Shown here piece after piece: positions 49,096 through 57,896 of a DNA stretch of 59,501 nucleotides. A model generated the notes under the pieces. That model saw only the letters and a program-made list of their open reading frames with translations. It had not been told where the DNA came from and ran no database searches. The DNA comes from Microbulbifer rhizosphaerae. GTDB taxonomy: Bacteria > Pseudomonadota > Gammaproteobacteria > Pseudomonadales > Cellvibrionaceae. The DNA lies in contig NZ_JACHWZ010000027.1 in NCBI RefSeq assembly GCF_014191725.1, positions 1-59,501 on the forward strand. Direction: 5' to 3'. Positions within the stretch are counted from its first letter, which is position 1, and the number at the start of each line of letters is the position of its first letter. Made by a program: the position numbers and the translations under genes.

Positions 49096-49704
49096 TCATT
49101 GCATCGGCTGGCGAATGATCGTTTTCCACTTACTCGGATCTGCACGCCGTATATCACTCAAGTAAATCTCATGGTGTTTTCCGGTGAGGCCTGATCGGGA
49201 ATCGATGAACGCATGCAGGTTCTCAATCGTTGGCCCCTCTTCTGAGAATGGGCCAACGTGCAGCACTTGAGCACAACGGCCTTCAGAAAATTCCTCCAGA
49301 CGCAGCTGGTCGATGGCGGGAAGCTGTTTTTTAATGCGGACCGCAGTAATAGCCGCTTCGAGAACTTCATCTGCAACGAAATCGGGCTGCATAATCATCA
49401 TCGTCCACTTCCAGTCTTCTCTGTCGTTGGCGACGAAGGCCGACATGTCGTCCGCCCACCATAGCCCTTCGAGTGGCATGACTGAATAGTCGAGATTTTG
49501 TGGACCTTTCTTGACCATAAACTTGGCCGTGTAGGACACAGAAAACAATGCCTCTACAGCCTGCGCATACTCCTGGGAAGTGTTCGGATCTCCTTTTCCG
49601 TCAATCATAAGAAATCTGAACGTAGGGATATCAACCTGCACAACATTCTTAGCGGACGCTTTGTAGAACTGCTTCAGATCTTTCTTCAGATCGACCTTCT
49701 TCAT
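49096..49704 (-). CDS. GyrI-like small-molecule-binding domain protein
   Basis: A 202-residue cytoplasmic protein of the GyrI-like group: V-D-I-P-T-F-R-F-L-M-I-D-G-K-G-D-P-N-T-S-Q-E-Y, a central P-L-E-G-L-W-W-A-D-D and C-terminal H-V-G-P-F-S-E-E-G-P-T-I, then H-H-E-I-Y-L-S-D-I-R-R-A-D-P-S-K-W-K-T. Such proteins bind or hydrolyse hydrophobic toxins. There is no DNA-binding domain. ATG 49704 has AGGAGAG in front. Confidence 0.92.
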   Translation of the reverse strand: MKKVDLKKDLKQFYKASAKNVVQVDIPTFRFLMIDGKGDPNTSQEYAQAVEALFSVSYTAKFMVKKGPQNLDYSVMPLEGLWWADDMSAFVANDREDWKWTMMIMQPDFVADEVLEAAITAVRIKKQLPAIDQLRLEEFSEGRCAQVLHVGPFSEEGPTIENLHAFIDSRSGLTGKHHEIYLSDIRRADPSKWKTIIRQPMQ

Positions 49705-50329
49705 TTGCCCCACTCTCCTGATTAACAGTAAGCATGCTGTCTTTTGGTGTCGTCCCACCAGTAAATAAAGCCTGGGGACAACGGGATTAACCTCAAAGCA
49801 GTAGCCAAAACGTAGACAGTTTATTTAGACTTACACACAGCCTTGGCTGACACCAACATTTTCAGCACGGGCTCTTGCTGTGTGTCAAGGGCATGCAGTC
49901 AAGCCCTGAGAAAATAACCAGCCAATGAACACCCGAGCCAAGGTAGCGTTGTTGTTGAGCACCCGGACGGTTAAAATTCCCGCTGAAGGTTGGCAGCGTA
50001 GGGTGGGGGTGGACGTTTTACACCAAACATCTATCACTCGTGTCAACCTTTTCCTTTATTTTCAAGTAGTTACCTTATAGCATCTGAGTCTCCCAGTAGC
50101 CTGTTCCAGCGCATCCCTGAGCAAGTTTGTGCGCTTGCATAAAGGTGGCAGGAGCAGAGCAAACAGTCGGCAGAAGCTCGCCGCTATTGCAAAGTCAGAA
50201 TGGCCCGGGAGCTGCTCCGGGTAGGACCGGTTTTGCTGACGATCGGCCCCGTGACCGCAAAGGGTTGCTACCAATCCGCTGATCTTGCCAGGTCAAGCGG
50301 CACCAGGACCGTAACGGAAGTTACTTGAT
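49705..50329. other. Long intergenic region before the ebo cluster
   Basis: 625 bases without a convincing gene. ACACACAGC at 49833-49841 and GCTGTGTGT at 49877-49885 form a perfect 9-bp dyad with a 35-base loop. The last part must hold the promoter of eboA; GGAAGTTACTTGAT before the ATG gives the ribosome binding site. One minus-strand frame (50062-50274) has no family features and no codon bias support. Confidence 0.5.
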
Positions 50330-51217
50330 ATGGATAAATTAGCCGAAATCGCAAATTACCTCCACGCCATGCTTGGCAGGCAATCAAAGGCGGATTCTAT
50401 CGCATGGCTGGAACAACAGCAGTCCGGCATCAGCAGCGATTCACCGTCAGGGTTCTATCTCGCGTTCAGTACCGCATCCCGGTTTTTTGACAAGGCGCCG
50501 CTAAACGTCAACCGGCAAGACGCGGCACGTGCATGTGAACTGCATCCCGGCTTCAGCCCCGGACATTGGAACCACTTGCAGGCAGCGCGGACGTATCTGT
50601 TGCTACTTTATCCGCATGACAATCCGGACAAATGGCTCGCCACTCTCGACAAACTTTTCGAAACTGCCGACTTGCACGAGCAGGAAGCGCTCTATGCGGC
50701 GCTTCCCCTGCTGCCCAACCCGGACTTATTGAAACTGCGGGCTGCGGAAGGACTGCGGACCAATATGACGACCGTGTTCGATGCCGTAGCGCTGCATAAT
50801 TCCTATCCCGCCGAACACCTCGACGAGCCTGCCTGGAACCAACTGTTGCTCAAAGCCATATTCCTGCAACGTCCTCTGTATCAAATCCAGGGGGCGGATC
50901 ACCGGGCCAACCCGACACTGGCGCAAGCACTGGTGGAATATACCCATGAACGCTGGGCTGCCGGCAGGACCATCACTCCCGAGCTGTGGCGCTTCGTCGG
51001 TCCGTTTTTACAGGAAAAGCACTCGGGCGATATACAGCGTGTGCTGATAGAGGGAACCCCGCTCGAACGGGAGGCGATTCTCTTGGCATGCAATATGAGC
51101 TCCTTGTCAACCGCAAGACAGCTATTGCAAGACTATCCGGAAATTCAAGCGAAAATCGAATCGGGAGAACTGAACTGGGAAAAGGTGGGCAAACAAAGTC
51201 ACAGCACTGCGTTCTGA
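50330..51217 (+). CDS. eboA: EboA domain protein
   Basis: A 295-residue all-alpha protein, first gene of the ebo cluster. W-L-x-x-Q, F-Y-L-A-F-S-T-A-S-R-F-F and the TPR-like helical pairs up to W-R-F-V-G-P-F are the EboA pattern. The activity of EboA is unknown. The gene order eboA-F with short gaps marks an operon that makes an unidentified prenylated or cyclitol-derived compound in many bacteria, and that is linked to scytonemin export in cyanobacteria and to repelling nematodes in Pseudomonas fluorescens. Confidence 0.88.
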   Translation: MDKLAEIANYLHAMLGRQSKADSIAWLEQQQSGISSDSPSGFYLAFSTASRFFDKAPLNVNRQDAARACELHPGFSPGHWNHLQAARTYLLLLYPHDNPDKWLATLDKLFETADLHEQEALYAALPLLPNPDLLKLRAAEGLRTNMTTVFDAVALHNSYPAEHLDEPAWNQLLLKAIFLQRPLYQIQGADHRANPTLAQALVEYTHERWAAGRTITPELWRFVGPFLQEKHSGDIQRVLIEGTPLEREAILLACNMSSLSTARQLLQDYPEIQAKIESGELNWEKVGKQSHSTAF

Positions 51218-51274
51218 GCCGTACTATAACCGCAGCTGCCAAACAGATCCGAAACTATCAAGCTGAGACGTACC

Positions 51275-52198
51275 ATGACAGAGAATAAAAAGCGTTTTAT
51301 CGACCCTCACATCCACGTCACTTCGCGCACTACTGACGATTACCAGGCCATGCGCGAGGCGGGTATTGTAGCCATTATCGAGCCGGCCTTCTGGCTCGGC
51401 CAGCCCCGCACCCAGGTGGGTGCCTTCCAGGACTATTTCAGCAGTCTGGTGGGCTGGGAACGGTTCCGTGCCAGCCAATTCGGCATTCGCCATTACTGCG
51501 CAATGGGCCTCAACTCCAAGGAAGCCAACAACGAAGCCCTTGCAGAACAGGTGATGGAGCTGCTGCCCCTGTACGTGGGCAAGGAAAACGTGGTGGCCAT
51601 CGGCGAAATTGGCTACGACGACCAGACAGCTGCGGAGGATAAATATTTCCGGGCGCAGCTCGAACTGGCAAAAACCGTCCAACTGCCGGTCATGATCCAC
51701 ACCCCCCACCGCGATAAGAAAAAAGGCACCAGCCGCAGCATGGATGTGTGCGAAGAGCACGGTATCGACCCCAACCTGGTGGTGATCGACCACAACAATG
51801 AAGAAACCGTGCAAGAAGTGCTCGATCGGGGATTCTGGGCTGCTTTCACCATCTACCCCCATACCAAAATGGGCAGTGAGCGCATGGTGGAAATTGTGCG
51901 CAGCTACGGCCCGGAACGCCTCATTGTCGACAGCTCGGCGGACTGGGGTGTCAGCGATCCCCTGTCGGTACCCAAAACCGCCGCATTGATGGAGAAGCAA
52001 AGCATTCCGGACAAGCATATCCAACTGGTCACCTACCAGAACGCCCTCACGGCCTACGGCCAGAGCGGAAAAATGAAGGAAGCCGACTGGCTGGAGGCGG
52101 ACCCCGTCGACCAACGCCAGCTGTTCGAGGGCAATTCGGTCTTGCGCAGCCAGTCTCCCAAAGTGGGTTACAAATCATCAGACATCGTGGAGAACTAG
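51275..52198 (+). CDS. eboB: EboB, TatD-like metal-dependent hydrolase
   Basis: A 307-residue TIM-barrel amidohydrolase. F-I-D-P-H-I-H-V-T-S-R-T gives the H-x-H metal ligands; A-I-G-E-I-G-Y-D-D, V-M-I-H-T-P-H-R, V-V-I-D-H-N-N-E-E-T and L-I-V-D-S-S-A-D-W-G supply the others. TatD relatives are nucleases or hydrolases; substrate here unknown. Second gene of the ebo operon, 57 bases after eboA and only one base before eboC. Confidence 0.92.
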   Translation: MTENKKRFIDPHIHVTSRTTDDYQAMREAGIVAIIEPAFWLGQPRTQVGAFQDYFSSLVGWERFRASQFGIRHYCAMGLNSKEANNEALAEQVMELLPLYVGKENVVAIGEIGYDDQTAAEDKYFRAQLELAKTVQLPVMIHTPHRDKKKGTSRSMDVCEEHGIDPNLVVIDHNNEETVQEVLDRGFWAAFTIYPHTKMGSERMVEIVRSYGPERLIVDSSADWGVSDPLSVPKTAALMEKQSIPDKHIQLVTYQNALTAYGQSGKMKEADWLEADPVDQRQLFEGNSVLRSQSPKVGYKSSDIVEN

Positions 52199-52199
52199 C

Positions 52200-53156
52200 G
52201 TGACCACCGACTCCATGCGGAAAACCCGAACGGAACCGGAGGATAACGGCAAGGCGCGCATCGTCGCTCACCTGCGCCTGATGCGGCCCGCCAACATCGT
52301 AACCGCGGTAGCGGATATTTTAGCCGGGTTCGCTATTTGTGGCGCCGCCGGCCAGGTAGTACTGGGCGCGCAGGGCGGTAACTTCCCGTCGTTCAGCGCC
52401 TTGCTCTGGCTCTGCCTGTCCACTGTGGGACTGTACGGCGGCGGTATTGTTTTCAATGACGTGTTCGATGCCGACCTGGATTCGCGTGAACGGCCGGAGC
52501 GGCCTATTCCCAGTGGGCTGGCATCGGTCGCCAGCGCCGGAACCCTGGCGATTCTCCTGCTGGCCGCCGGAATCGGAGCCGCGTTCATCGTCTCGCCGCT
52601 CAGCGGCATTATCGCCGCCGCCGTGGCTTTACTGGCCGTTACCTATGATGCCTGGGGCAAGCACCGGAGCTGGTTCGGCCCCGTCAACATGGGCCTGTGC
52701 CGGGGTGGCAATTTATTGTTGGGCGCCAGTGCCGTACCGGCAGCATTGGCCGATGTCTGGCCGCTGGGCCTGGTACCCGTTGTCTATATCGCGGCAGTGA
52801 CCACCGTCAGCCGCGGCGAAGTGCACGGCGGTAACCGGCGAGCGCTGGCGAGCGGTGCCGCGCTTTACCTGGCAGTTCTGGCCACGCTTGTCACACTCGC
52901 CGTGGTAATACCGACCGGCTGGCAGGCCGCGCCATTCGTGCTGCTGCTGGCCGCGATGATTTTTCCTCCCCTGGCCAGAGCCTGGAATACCCTGGAGCCG
53001 CGCCTGGTGGGCAAAGCCGTAAAAGCCGGCGTTCTCTCGCTGATCGTGCTCAACTCAACCCTGGCTGGTATTTTCGCCGGCTGGCAGTACGGAATTATGG
53101 TGCTGGCCCTGCTTCCCCTGTCACTCTGGCTTGCCAAAATGTTTGCGGTAACATAG
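52200..53156 (+). CDS. eboC: EboC, UbiA-family prenyltransferase
   Basis: A 318-residue integral membrane protein with about nine helices. N-D-V-F-D-A-D-L-D at about 84-92 is the first Asp-rich (N-D-x-x-D) motif that binds prenyl diphosphate through Mg2+; the second is less regular (D-A-W-G-K-H near 158). L-R-P-A-N at the start is typical of UbiA. It would attach or move an isoprenoid group, giving the membrane step of the pathway. The start is GTG 52200 with GGAG eight bases before; ATG 52215 is an alternative. Confidence 0.93.
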   Translation: MTTDSMRKTRTEPEDNGKARIVAHLRLMRPANIVTAVADILAGFAICGAAGQVVLGAQGGNFPSFSALLWLCLSTVGLYGGGIVFNDVFDADLDSRERPERPIPSGLASVASAGTLAILLLAAGIGAAFIVSPLSGIIAAAVALLAVTYDAWGKHRSWFGPVNMGLCRGGNLLLGASAVPAALADVWPLGLVPVVYIAAVTTVSRGEVHGGNRRALASGAALYLAVLATLVTLAVVIPTGWQAAPFVLLLAAMIFPPLARAWNTLEPRLVGKAVKAGVLSLIVLNSTLAGIFAGWQYGIMVLALLPLSLWLAKMFAVT

Positions 53157-53216
53157 CCTGCTTTCTCCGAACCTGGTTTCGGGGCGAAGAACGATACCTG
53201 TAAAAAGCGACGCAGC

Positions 53217-54380
53217 ATGAAAAAGCCGATAGAGCAGAATTTTTCCGTCCCTTTTCGTTACCAAGTACATTTTACCGAGAAGGTCTTCGACCAGAACAAC
53301 CCCCTGTTCGCCTCCTTGTTGGGCGGCGGCGCCACCCAACCGAAAACCTTGTTCGTGCTGGATCAAGGGGTCGCGACCGCCCACCCCGAACTCACTCGGC
53401 AAATCCGTTCCTATGCCGAGGCGCACGCCGACCAGTTCAAGCTTCCCTGTGCGCCACTGCTCGTTCCGGGCGGCGAACAGGTCAAGAATCAGCAAACCTG
53501 GGTCGATGCCATTCTGGAGGCCACCCACATTCATGGTATTGACCGGCATTCGTATGTGATTGGCATCGGCGGAGGGGCGGTGCTGGACATGACCGGCTAC
53601 GCCGCCGCCATCGCCCACCGCGGCGTTCGGCATATCCGGGTGCCCACCACGGTGCTGGCACAAAACGATTCAGGCGTGGGGGTCAAGAACGGCATAAATG
53701 CCTTCGGCAAGAAGAACTACCTGGGCACCTTCGCCCCGCCGTACGCAGTGATCAACGACACCACCTTCCTGCAAACCCTGGATGACCGAGACTGGCGGGC
53801 CGGCATGGCCGAAGCCGTCAAAGTGGCGCTGGTCAAGGATGCGGCCTTCTTTCAGTGGATGGAGGTCAATGCCAAAAGACTCGCGGCACGCGAACTCGAG
53901 CCGATGGTGGAATTGATTTACCGTTGCGCCGAACTGCATATGCAACACATCGCCGGCGGAGACCCGTTTGAAATGGGCTCGTCCCGGCCGCTGGACTTTG
54001 GTCACTGGGCCGCGCACAAGTTGGAGCACCTGACCCGCTACGAAATGCGGCACGGTGAGGCGGTAGCCGTCGGCATCGCCCTGGATACCACTTACTCCGC
54101 CCTCAAGGGCCATTTACATCCGGAGGGAGTAACCCGGGTCCTCAACTTGCTCACCGCGCTGGGCTTTGATACCTACGTGCCGGCGCTGGAACAGCCTGAC
54201 TTACTCAACGGCCTGCAGGAATTTCACGAGCACCTGGGCGGCAAGCTGACCATCACCCTGCAGGAAGAGATCGGCCGCGGCTTCGAAGTTCATGAGATGG
54301 ATACCGCCCTGGTGACCGAGGCGATAGACCGGCTGAGAACCTCAACTGGCAGCGAGAGGCTCAGCTGCTATGCGAGTTAA
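53217..54380 (+). CDS. eboD: EboD, 3-dehydroquinate synthase-like sugar-phosphate cyclase
   Basis: A 387-residue cyclase of the dehydroquinate-synthase superfamily. V-I-G-I-G-G-G-A-V-L-D-M-T-G-Y-A-A-A is the NAD-binding loop; the metal and catalytic residues lie in G-M-A-E-A-V-K-V-A-L-V-K-D, R-P-L-D-F-G-H-W-A-A-H-K-L-E and R-H-G-E-A-V-A-V-G-I-A. It probably cyclises a sugar phosphate (C7 or other) to a cyclitol, not a shikimate step, as the cluster is specialised. It ends inside eboE (11-base overlap). Confidence 0.93.
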   Translation: MKKPIEQNFSVPFRYQVHFTEKVFDQNNPLFASLLGGGATQPKTLFVLDQGVATAHPELTRQIRSYAEAHADQFKLPCAPLLVPGGEQVKNQQTWVDAILEATHIHGIDRHSYVIGIGGGAVLDMTGYAAAIAHRGVRHIRVPTTVLAQNDSGVGVKNGINAFGKKNYLGTFAPPYAVINDTTFLQTLDDRDWRAGMAEAVKVALVKDAAFFQWMEVNAKRLAARELEPMVELIYRCAELHMQHIAGGDPFEMGSSRPLDFGHWAAHKLEHLTRYEMRHGEAVAVGIALDTTYSALKGHLHPEGVTRVLNLLTALGFDTYVPALEQPDLLNGLQEFHEHLGGKLTITLQEEIGRGFEVHEMDTALVTEAIDRLRTSTGSERLSCYAS

Positions 54381-55617
54381 CGGCTACGAACTGACTTACT
54401 GTTCCAATATTCACCCCGGCGAAACCTGGCTGGCGGTATTCGCCAACCTCCAGCGTTACCTCCCCGCCATCAAACAGGAAGTTTCACCGGCGGCACCCTT
54501 CGGCATCGGTCTGCGCCTGTCAAACCAGGCAAGCATCGAACTGGCCGAAACAGAAGGGGCGCTGGCCGAACTGCAACGCTGGCTGCAAGCGCGGGACTGC
54601 TACGTGTTCACGTTGAACGGCTTCCCCTACGGCGAATTCCACGACCAGGCGGTAAAAGATCGGGTCCACGTGCCTGACTGGGGCAGCGCAGAACGGCTCG
54701 ACTATACCCGCAGGCTGTTTGCCCTGCTGGCGGCTTTGCTTCCGGACGGCGCCGAAGGCGGTATTTCCACTTCACCGCTTTCCTACAAATACTGGCATAA
54801 CGAAAGCCAGGCGAACGAACTCAAGCAGCAGGCAAGCTTGCAACTGGCGGAAGTGGCTGCATACCTGCACGAACTCGGGCGGGAGAGCGGCAAAGACCTG
54901 CACCTGGACATCGAGCCCGAACCGGATGGCTTGCTGGAAAACACCTACGACGTGATTGATTACTATCGGAATTGGCTTATCCCGGTGGGCGGGCGGCACC
55001 TGCAGTCTCAGTATCAAATGACACCGGAGACGGCTGAGCGATGCCTGCGAGACCGCATCCGGCTTTGCTATGACATCTGTCATTTCGCCGTGGTGCACGA
55101 AGCCCCCCGCGAAACCCTGAGCTGCTTGGAGGAGGCGGGCATTCGCATCGGCAAAGTGCAGATCAGCGCCGCGTTGAAAGCCCGACTGGAAAACGATGTC
55201 GAACAGAACCAACGGATGAAAACCCTGCTGCAGCCGTTTGCCGAATCCGTCTACCTTCATCAGGTGGTGGCCCGCGATACCGCCGGAGCGAAAACCGCCT
55301 GGCCCGATTTGGCCGATGCTCTTGAATCCCTTCAATCCGGTGGCCCGGCCCGGGAAGAGGAATGGCGCACCCATTTCCATGTGCCGGTGTTTCTCGCGGA
55401 GTATGGATCGCTGGCGTCCACTCAGCAGGATATTATCGACACGCTCGATTACCTCCGTGAAAAACGGCTGTGCCGGCACCTGGAGGTGGAAACTTATACC
55501 TGGAATGTACTGCCGCAAGACCTGCAGATGAATGTAAAAGACGCCATCGTGCGGGAGCTGAATTGGGTCCGGCAGCGGCTGCCAAAGCATGAAAAAAACC
55601 TGAAAAGTGACCAATGA
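54370..55617 (+). CDS. eboE: EboE, xylose-isomerase-like TIM-barrel protein
   Basis: A 415-residue protein with the start Y-E-L-T-Y-C-S-N-I-H-P-G-E-T-W and the middle L-H-L-D-I-E-P-E-P-D-G, L-C-Y-D-I-C-H-F-A-V and V-Q-I-S-A-A-L, a TIM barrel with likely divalent metal site as in sugar isomerases/epimerases. Substrate unknown, presumably the cyclitol or sugar intermediate of the pathway. Overlaps both neighbours (11 and 4 bases), so translation is tightly coupled. Confidence 0.92.
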   Translation: MRVNGYELTYCSNIHPGETWLAVFANLQRYLPAIKQEVSPAAPFGIGLRLSNQASIELAETEGALAELQRWLQARDCYVFTLNGFPYGEFHDQAVKDRVHVPDWGSAERLDYTRRLFALLAALLPDGAEGGISTSPLSYKYWHNESQANELKQQASLQLAEVAAYLHELGRESGKDLHLDIEPEPDGLLENTYDVIDYYRNWLIPVGGRHLQSQYQMTPETAERCLRDRIRLCYDICHFAVVHEAPRETLSCLEEAGIRIGKVQISAALKARLENDVEQNQRMKTLLQPFAESVYLHQVVARDTAGAKTAWPDLADALESLQSGGPAREEEWRTHFHVPVFLAEYGSLASTQQDIIDTLDYLREKRLCRHLEVETYTWNVLPQDLQMNVKDAIVRELNWVRQRLPKHEKNLKSDQ

Positions 55618-56987
55618 AAAAAACCGTCGTACTCAACGTCGTCGCTTTATCCCCCCGTCTTATCGGCGAACATACGCCCTTTCTGCGGGAATGGATCGCG
55701 CGGGGCCAACAAGCCTCCATCAACCCTGTGCTGCCCGCTGTCACCTGTTCCGCGCAATCCACCTATCTCACCGGCAAATGGCCGAGCGAACACGGCATCG
55801 TCGGCAATGGCTGGTATTTTCGCGACACGAGCGAAGTCAGATTCTGGCAGCAGTCCAACAAACTGGTGCAGGCGGAAAAGGTGTGGGAGGAAGCACGCAA
55901 ACGCGACCCGAATTTCACCTGCGCCAATATGTTCTGGTGGTACAACATGTATTCCTCGGTGGACTATGCCGTTACGCCGCGCCCTCTTTACCCGGCCGAC
56001 GGCAGAAAACTGCCGGACATTCACACCCAGCCGATGGAACTGCGCGATGAATTGCAAAAGGAATTAGGCCAATTCCCGCTTTTTTCCTTCTGGGGGCCCA
56101 AGGCCGACATTACTTCCACGCGCTGGATTGCCGATGCCAGCAAAAAAGTCGACCAATGGAAAAATCCAACCCTGACCCTGATTTACCTGCCGCACCTGGA
56201 TTACAACCTGCAACGCTGCGGTATCAACTTCGACAAAATCAGCAATGAACTGCGCGAAATAGATGATGTCTGCCGCGACCTGATCACTTACTACGAAAAC
56301 CAGAGCGCCCATGTCATTCTGCTGTCTGAATACGGCATTACCGACGTCAGTCAGCCGGTTCACATCAACCGCGTGCTGCGGGAAAACGGCTACATTCAGG
56401 TGAAAAACGAGTTGGGCCTGGAAACCCTTGACGCCGGCGACAGCCGGGCTTTCGCCACCGCCGATCACCAACTGGCCCATGTGTATGTGCAAAATCCCGG
56501 CGATATTCCGGCAGTAAAAGAAATATTGGAGCACACACCTGGCATCGAACACGTACTCGATGATAAAGGTAAAAAGCAATATCACCTGGACCATTCACGT
56601 GCCGGTGAGCTTGTGGCCGTGGCCGACAGCCAATCCTGGTTCACCTACTACTTCTGGCTGGATGACGCCAAGGCACCGGACTATGCTCGTTGCGTCGATA
56701 TCCATCGCAAGCCCGGCTATGACCCGGTGGAAACATTCGCCGATCCGAACATCCCGTTACTGCCGTTAAAAGTGGCGGGCAAGCTGTTGAAGAAAAAACT
56801 CGGCTTTCGCTACTTGATGGACGTCATTCCGCTGGATGCGACACTGGTGAAAGGCTCACATGGGCGGATCAGTAAAGACCGCCTGGACCGCCCCTTGTTG
56901 GTCACGCAGGAAAAGCAACTCCTTGAATCGGACGTATTGGAGCCCACCGATGTATTCGGGTTGATTTTGAAACATCTGGAATCATAG
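55614..56987 (+). CDS. eboF: EboF, alkaline-phosphatase-superfamily phosphodiesterase
   Basis: A 457-residue protein of the nucleotide pyrophosphatase/phosphodiesterase type. The nucleophile region is L-P-A-V-T-C-S-A-Q-S-T-Y-L-T-G; other metal ligands fall in E-H-G-I-V-G-N-G-W-Y, L-P-H-L-D-Y-N-L-Q-R-C-G, L-L-S-E-Y-G-I-T and S-H-G-R-I. It would remove a nucleotide or phosphate group. No signal peptide, so it is cytoplasmic. It begins in the eboE stop (ATGA) and ends the cluster; no clear terminator follows. Confidence 0.93.
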   Translation: MKKTVVLNVVALSPRLIGEHTPFLREWIARGQQASINPVLPAVTCSAQSTYLTGKWPSEHGIVGNGWYFRDTSEVRFWQQSNKLVQAEKVWEEARKRDPNFTCANMFWWYNMYSSVDYAVTPRPLYPADGRKLPDIHTQPMELRDELQKELGQFPLFSFWGPKADITSTRWIADASKKVDQWKNPTLTLIYLPHLDYNLQRCGINFDKISNELREIDDVCRDLITYYENQSAHVILLSEYGITDVSQPVHINRVLRENGYIQVKNELGLETLDAGDSRAFATADHQLAHVYVQNPGDIPAVKEILEHTPGIEHVLDDKGKKQYHLDHSRAGELVAVADSQSWFTYYFWLDDAKAPDYARCVDIHRKPGYDPVETFADPNIPLLPLKVAGKLLKKKLGFRYLMDVIPLDATLVKGSHGRISKDRLDRPLLVTQEKQLLESDVLEPTDVFGLILKHLES

Positions 56988-57116
56988 ATCCGATACGCAT
57001 GGTCGTGATCTTCTGCATTCACATGCGGTATGAAATTGAGTTGTATAACCTAAACAGCAGAGGTGCCGCGTGTTTTGCCCGCATAGTTAATCAAATTATT
57101 AGATGCCCACACCATC

Positions 57117-57476
57117 TCAGCCACTATATGACTCGATTCGACAAACTCGATTGCACTTCACTGAGGTGAACTCGATGACGTGGCAGAATCGTTGTTCACT
57201 TTTTCCTCGCTTGACATTCCCATTGACGGCCCCCACCTTTCCGTGGGACATAACGTGATCAACTGTCAGGCTGGTCGGTTTGTTCACCGCGCCAACCTGA
57301 TCCAGGATGGCTTCTGAGGTCGTCGCGGTGCCGCCCACATAACTCCATACAGCTTCAGAATCGAGAATGGAAGAAAGAAAATCGGTGTCTTGAGTGTCCA
57401 ACGCGATAGCGATGTGTTCCACCATCTTGTTTTTAGGCGAGTTGCCACAATCCATGCTGCGGTTTACCTGTACCAT
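57117..57476 (-). CDS. NTF2/SnoaL-like protein
   Basis: A 119-residue protein. M-V-E-H-I-A-I-A-L-D-T-Q-D-T-D-F-L-S-S-I-L-D-S-E-A-V-W-S-Y and the following V-D-H-V-M-S-H-G-K-V-G-A-V-N-G strand give an NTF2-like fold; F-C-H-V-I-E-F matches its third strand. GGGGA precedes the ATG at 57476. Role unknown. It converges on eboF with a 129-base gap where I see no terminator. Confidence 0.75.
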   Translation of the reverse strand: MVQVNRSMDCGNSPKNKMVEHIAIALDTQDTDFLSSILDSEAVWSYVGGTATTSEAILDQVGAVNKPTSLTVDHVMSHGKVGAVNGNVKRGKSEQRFCHVIEFTSVKCNRVCRIESYSG

Positions 57477-57573
57477 CTGTATTTCCCCTTTGAATGTCCA
57501 ACGTTTGCAGTGCGCGCGAACTTGGAATTGAGCCGAAGGCGCAATGTAAAGGGCGTCGCTATACCTGCACTGG

Positions 57574-57783
57574 TTAGCCGCCTTTATGCGGGGCGCTTAG
57601 CAGCGCCCACACTCCTGCTGACGACAGCAATGACCCACCAACAAAGTTGAAGCGGCGCTGAGCGAGCAGAGAAGTAAGCACTTTGCGCGCTGAAGCGGCG
57701 AACATGGCATACAAGGTGGCATTGAGCGTCGCCAAGTCCACAAACATGGCCGCAAGTATCCAAAGCTGTTGTCCAGCATCCGT
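57574..57783 (-). pseudogene. LysE-family exporter remnant
   Basis: The frame opens at a stop and has no start. It reads L-W-I-L-A-A-M-F-V-D-L-A-T-L-N-A-T-L-Y-A, then A-Q-R-R-F-N-F-V-G-G-S-L-L-S-S-A-G-V-W, the last 65 residues of a LysE/RhtB exporter. The upstream two thirds is missing. Confidence 0.7.
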
Positions 57784-57896
57784 TCACGTTCATCATTTAT
57801 TCTCCAGTGCTTGAGTGGTTTGCATCGTAAACATCCGGACCAGCAACGTAATTGAGGATCGCAGAAGCGAAGTTTGTTATACCTTTGCGATCAGTG

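Noticed and set aside
50062..50274. Minus-strand 70-codon frame in the gap before eboA
   Set aside because: No recognisable pattern, no good ribosome binding site, and it would run into the eboA promoter.
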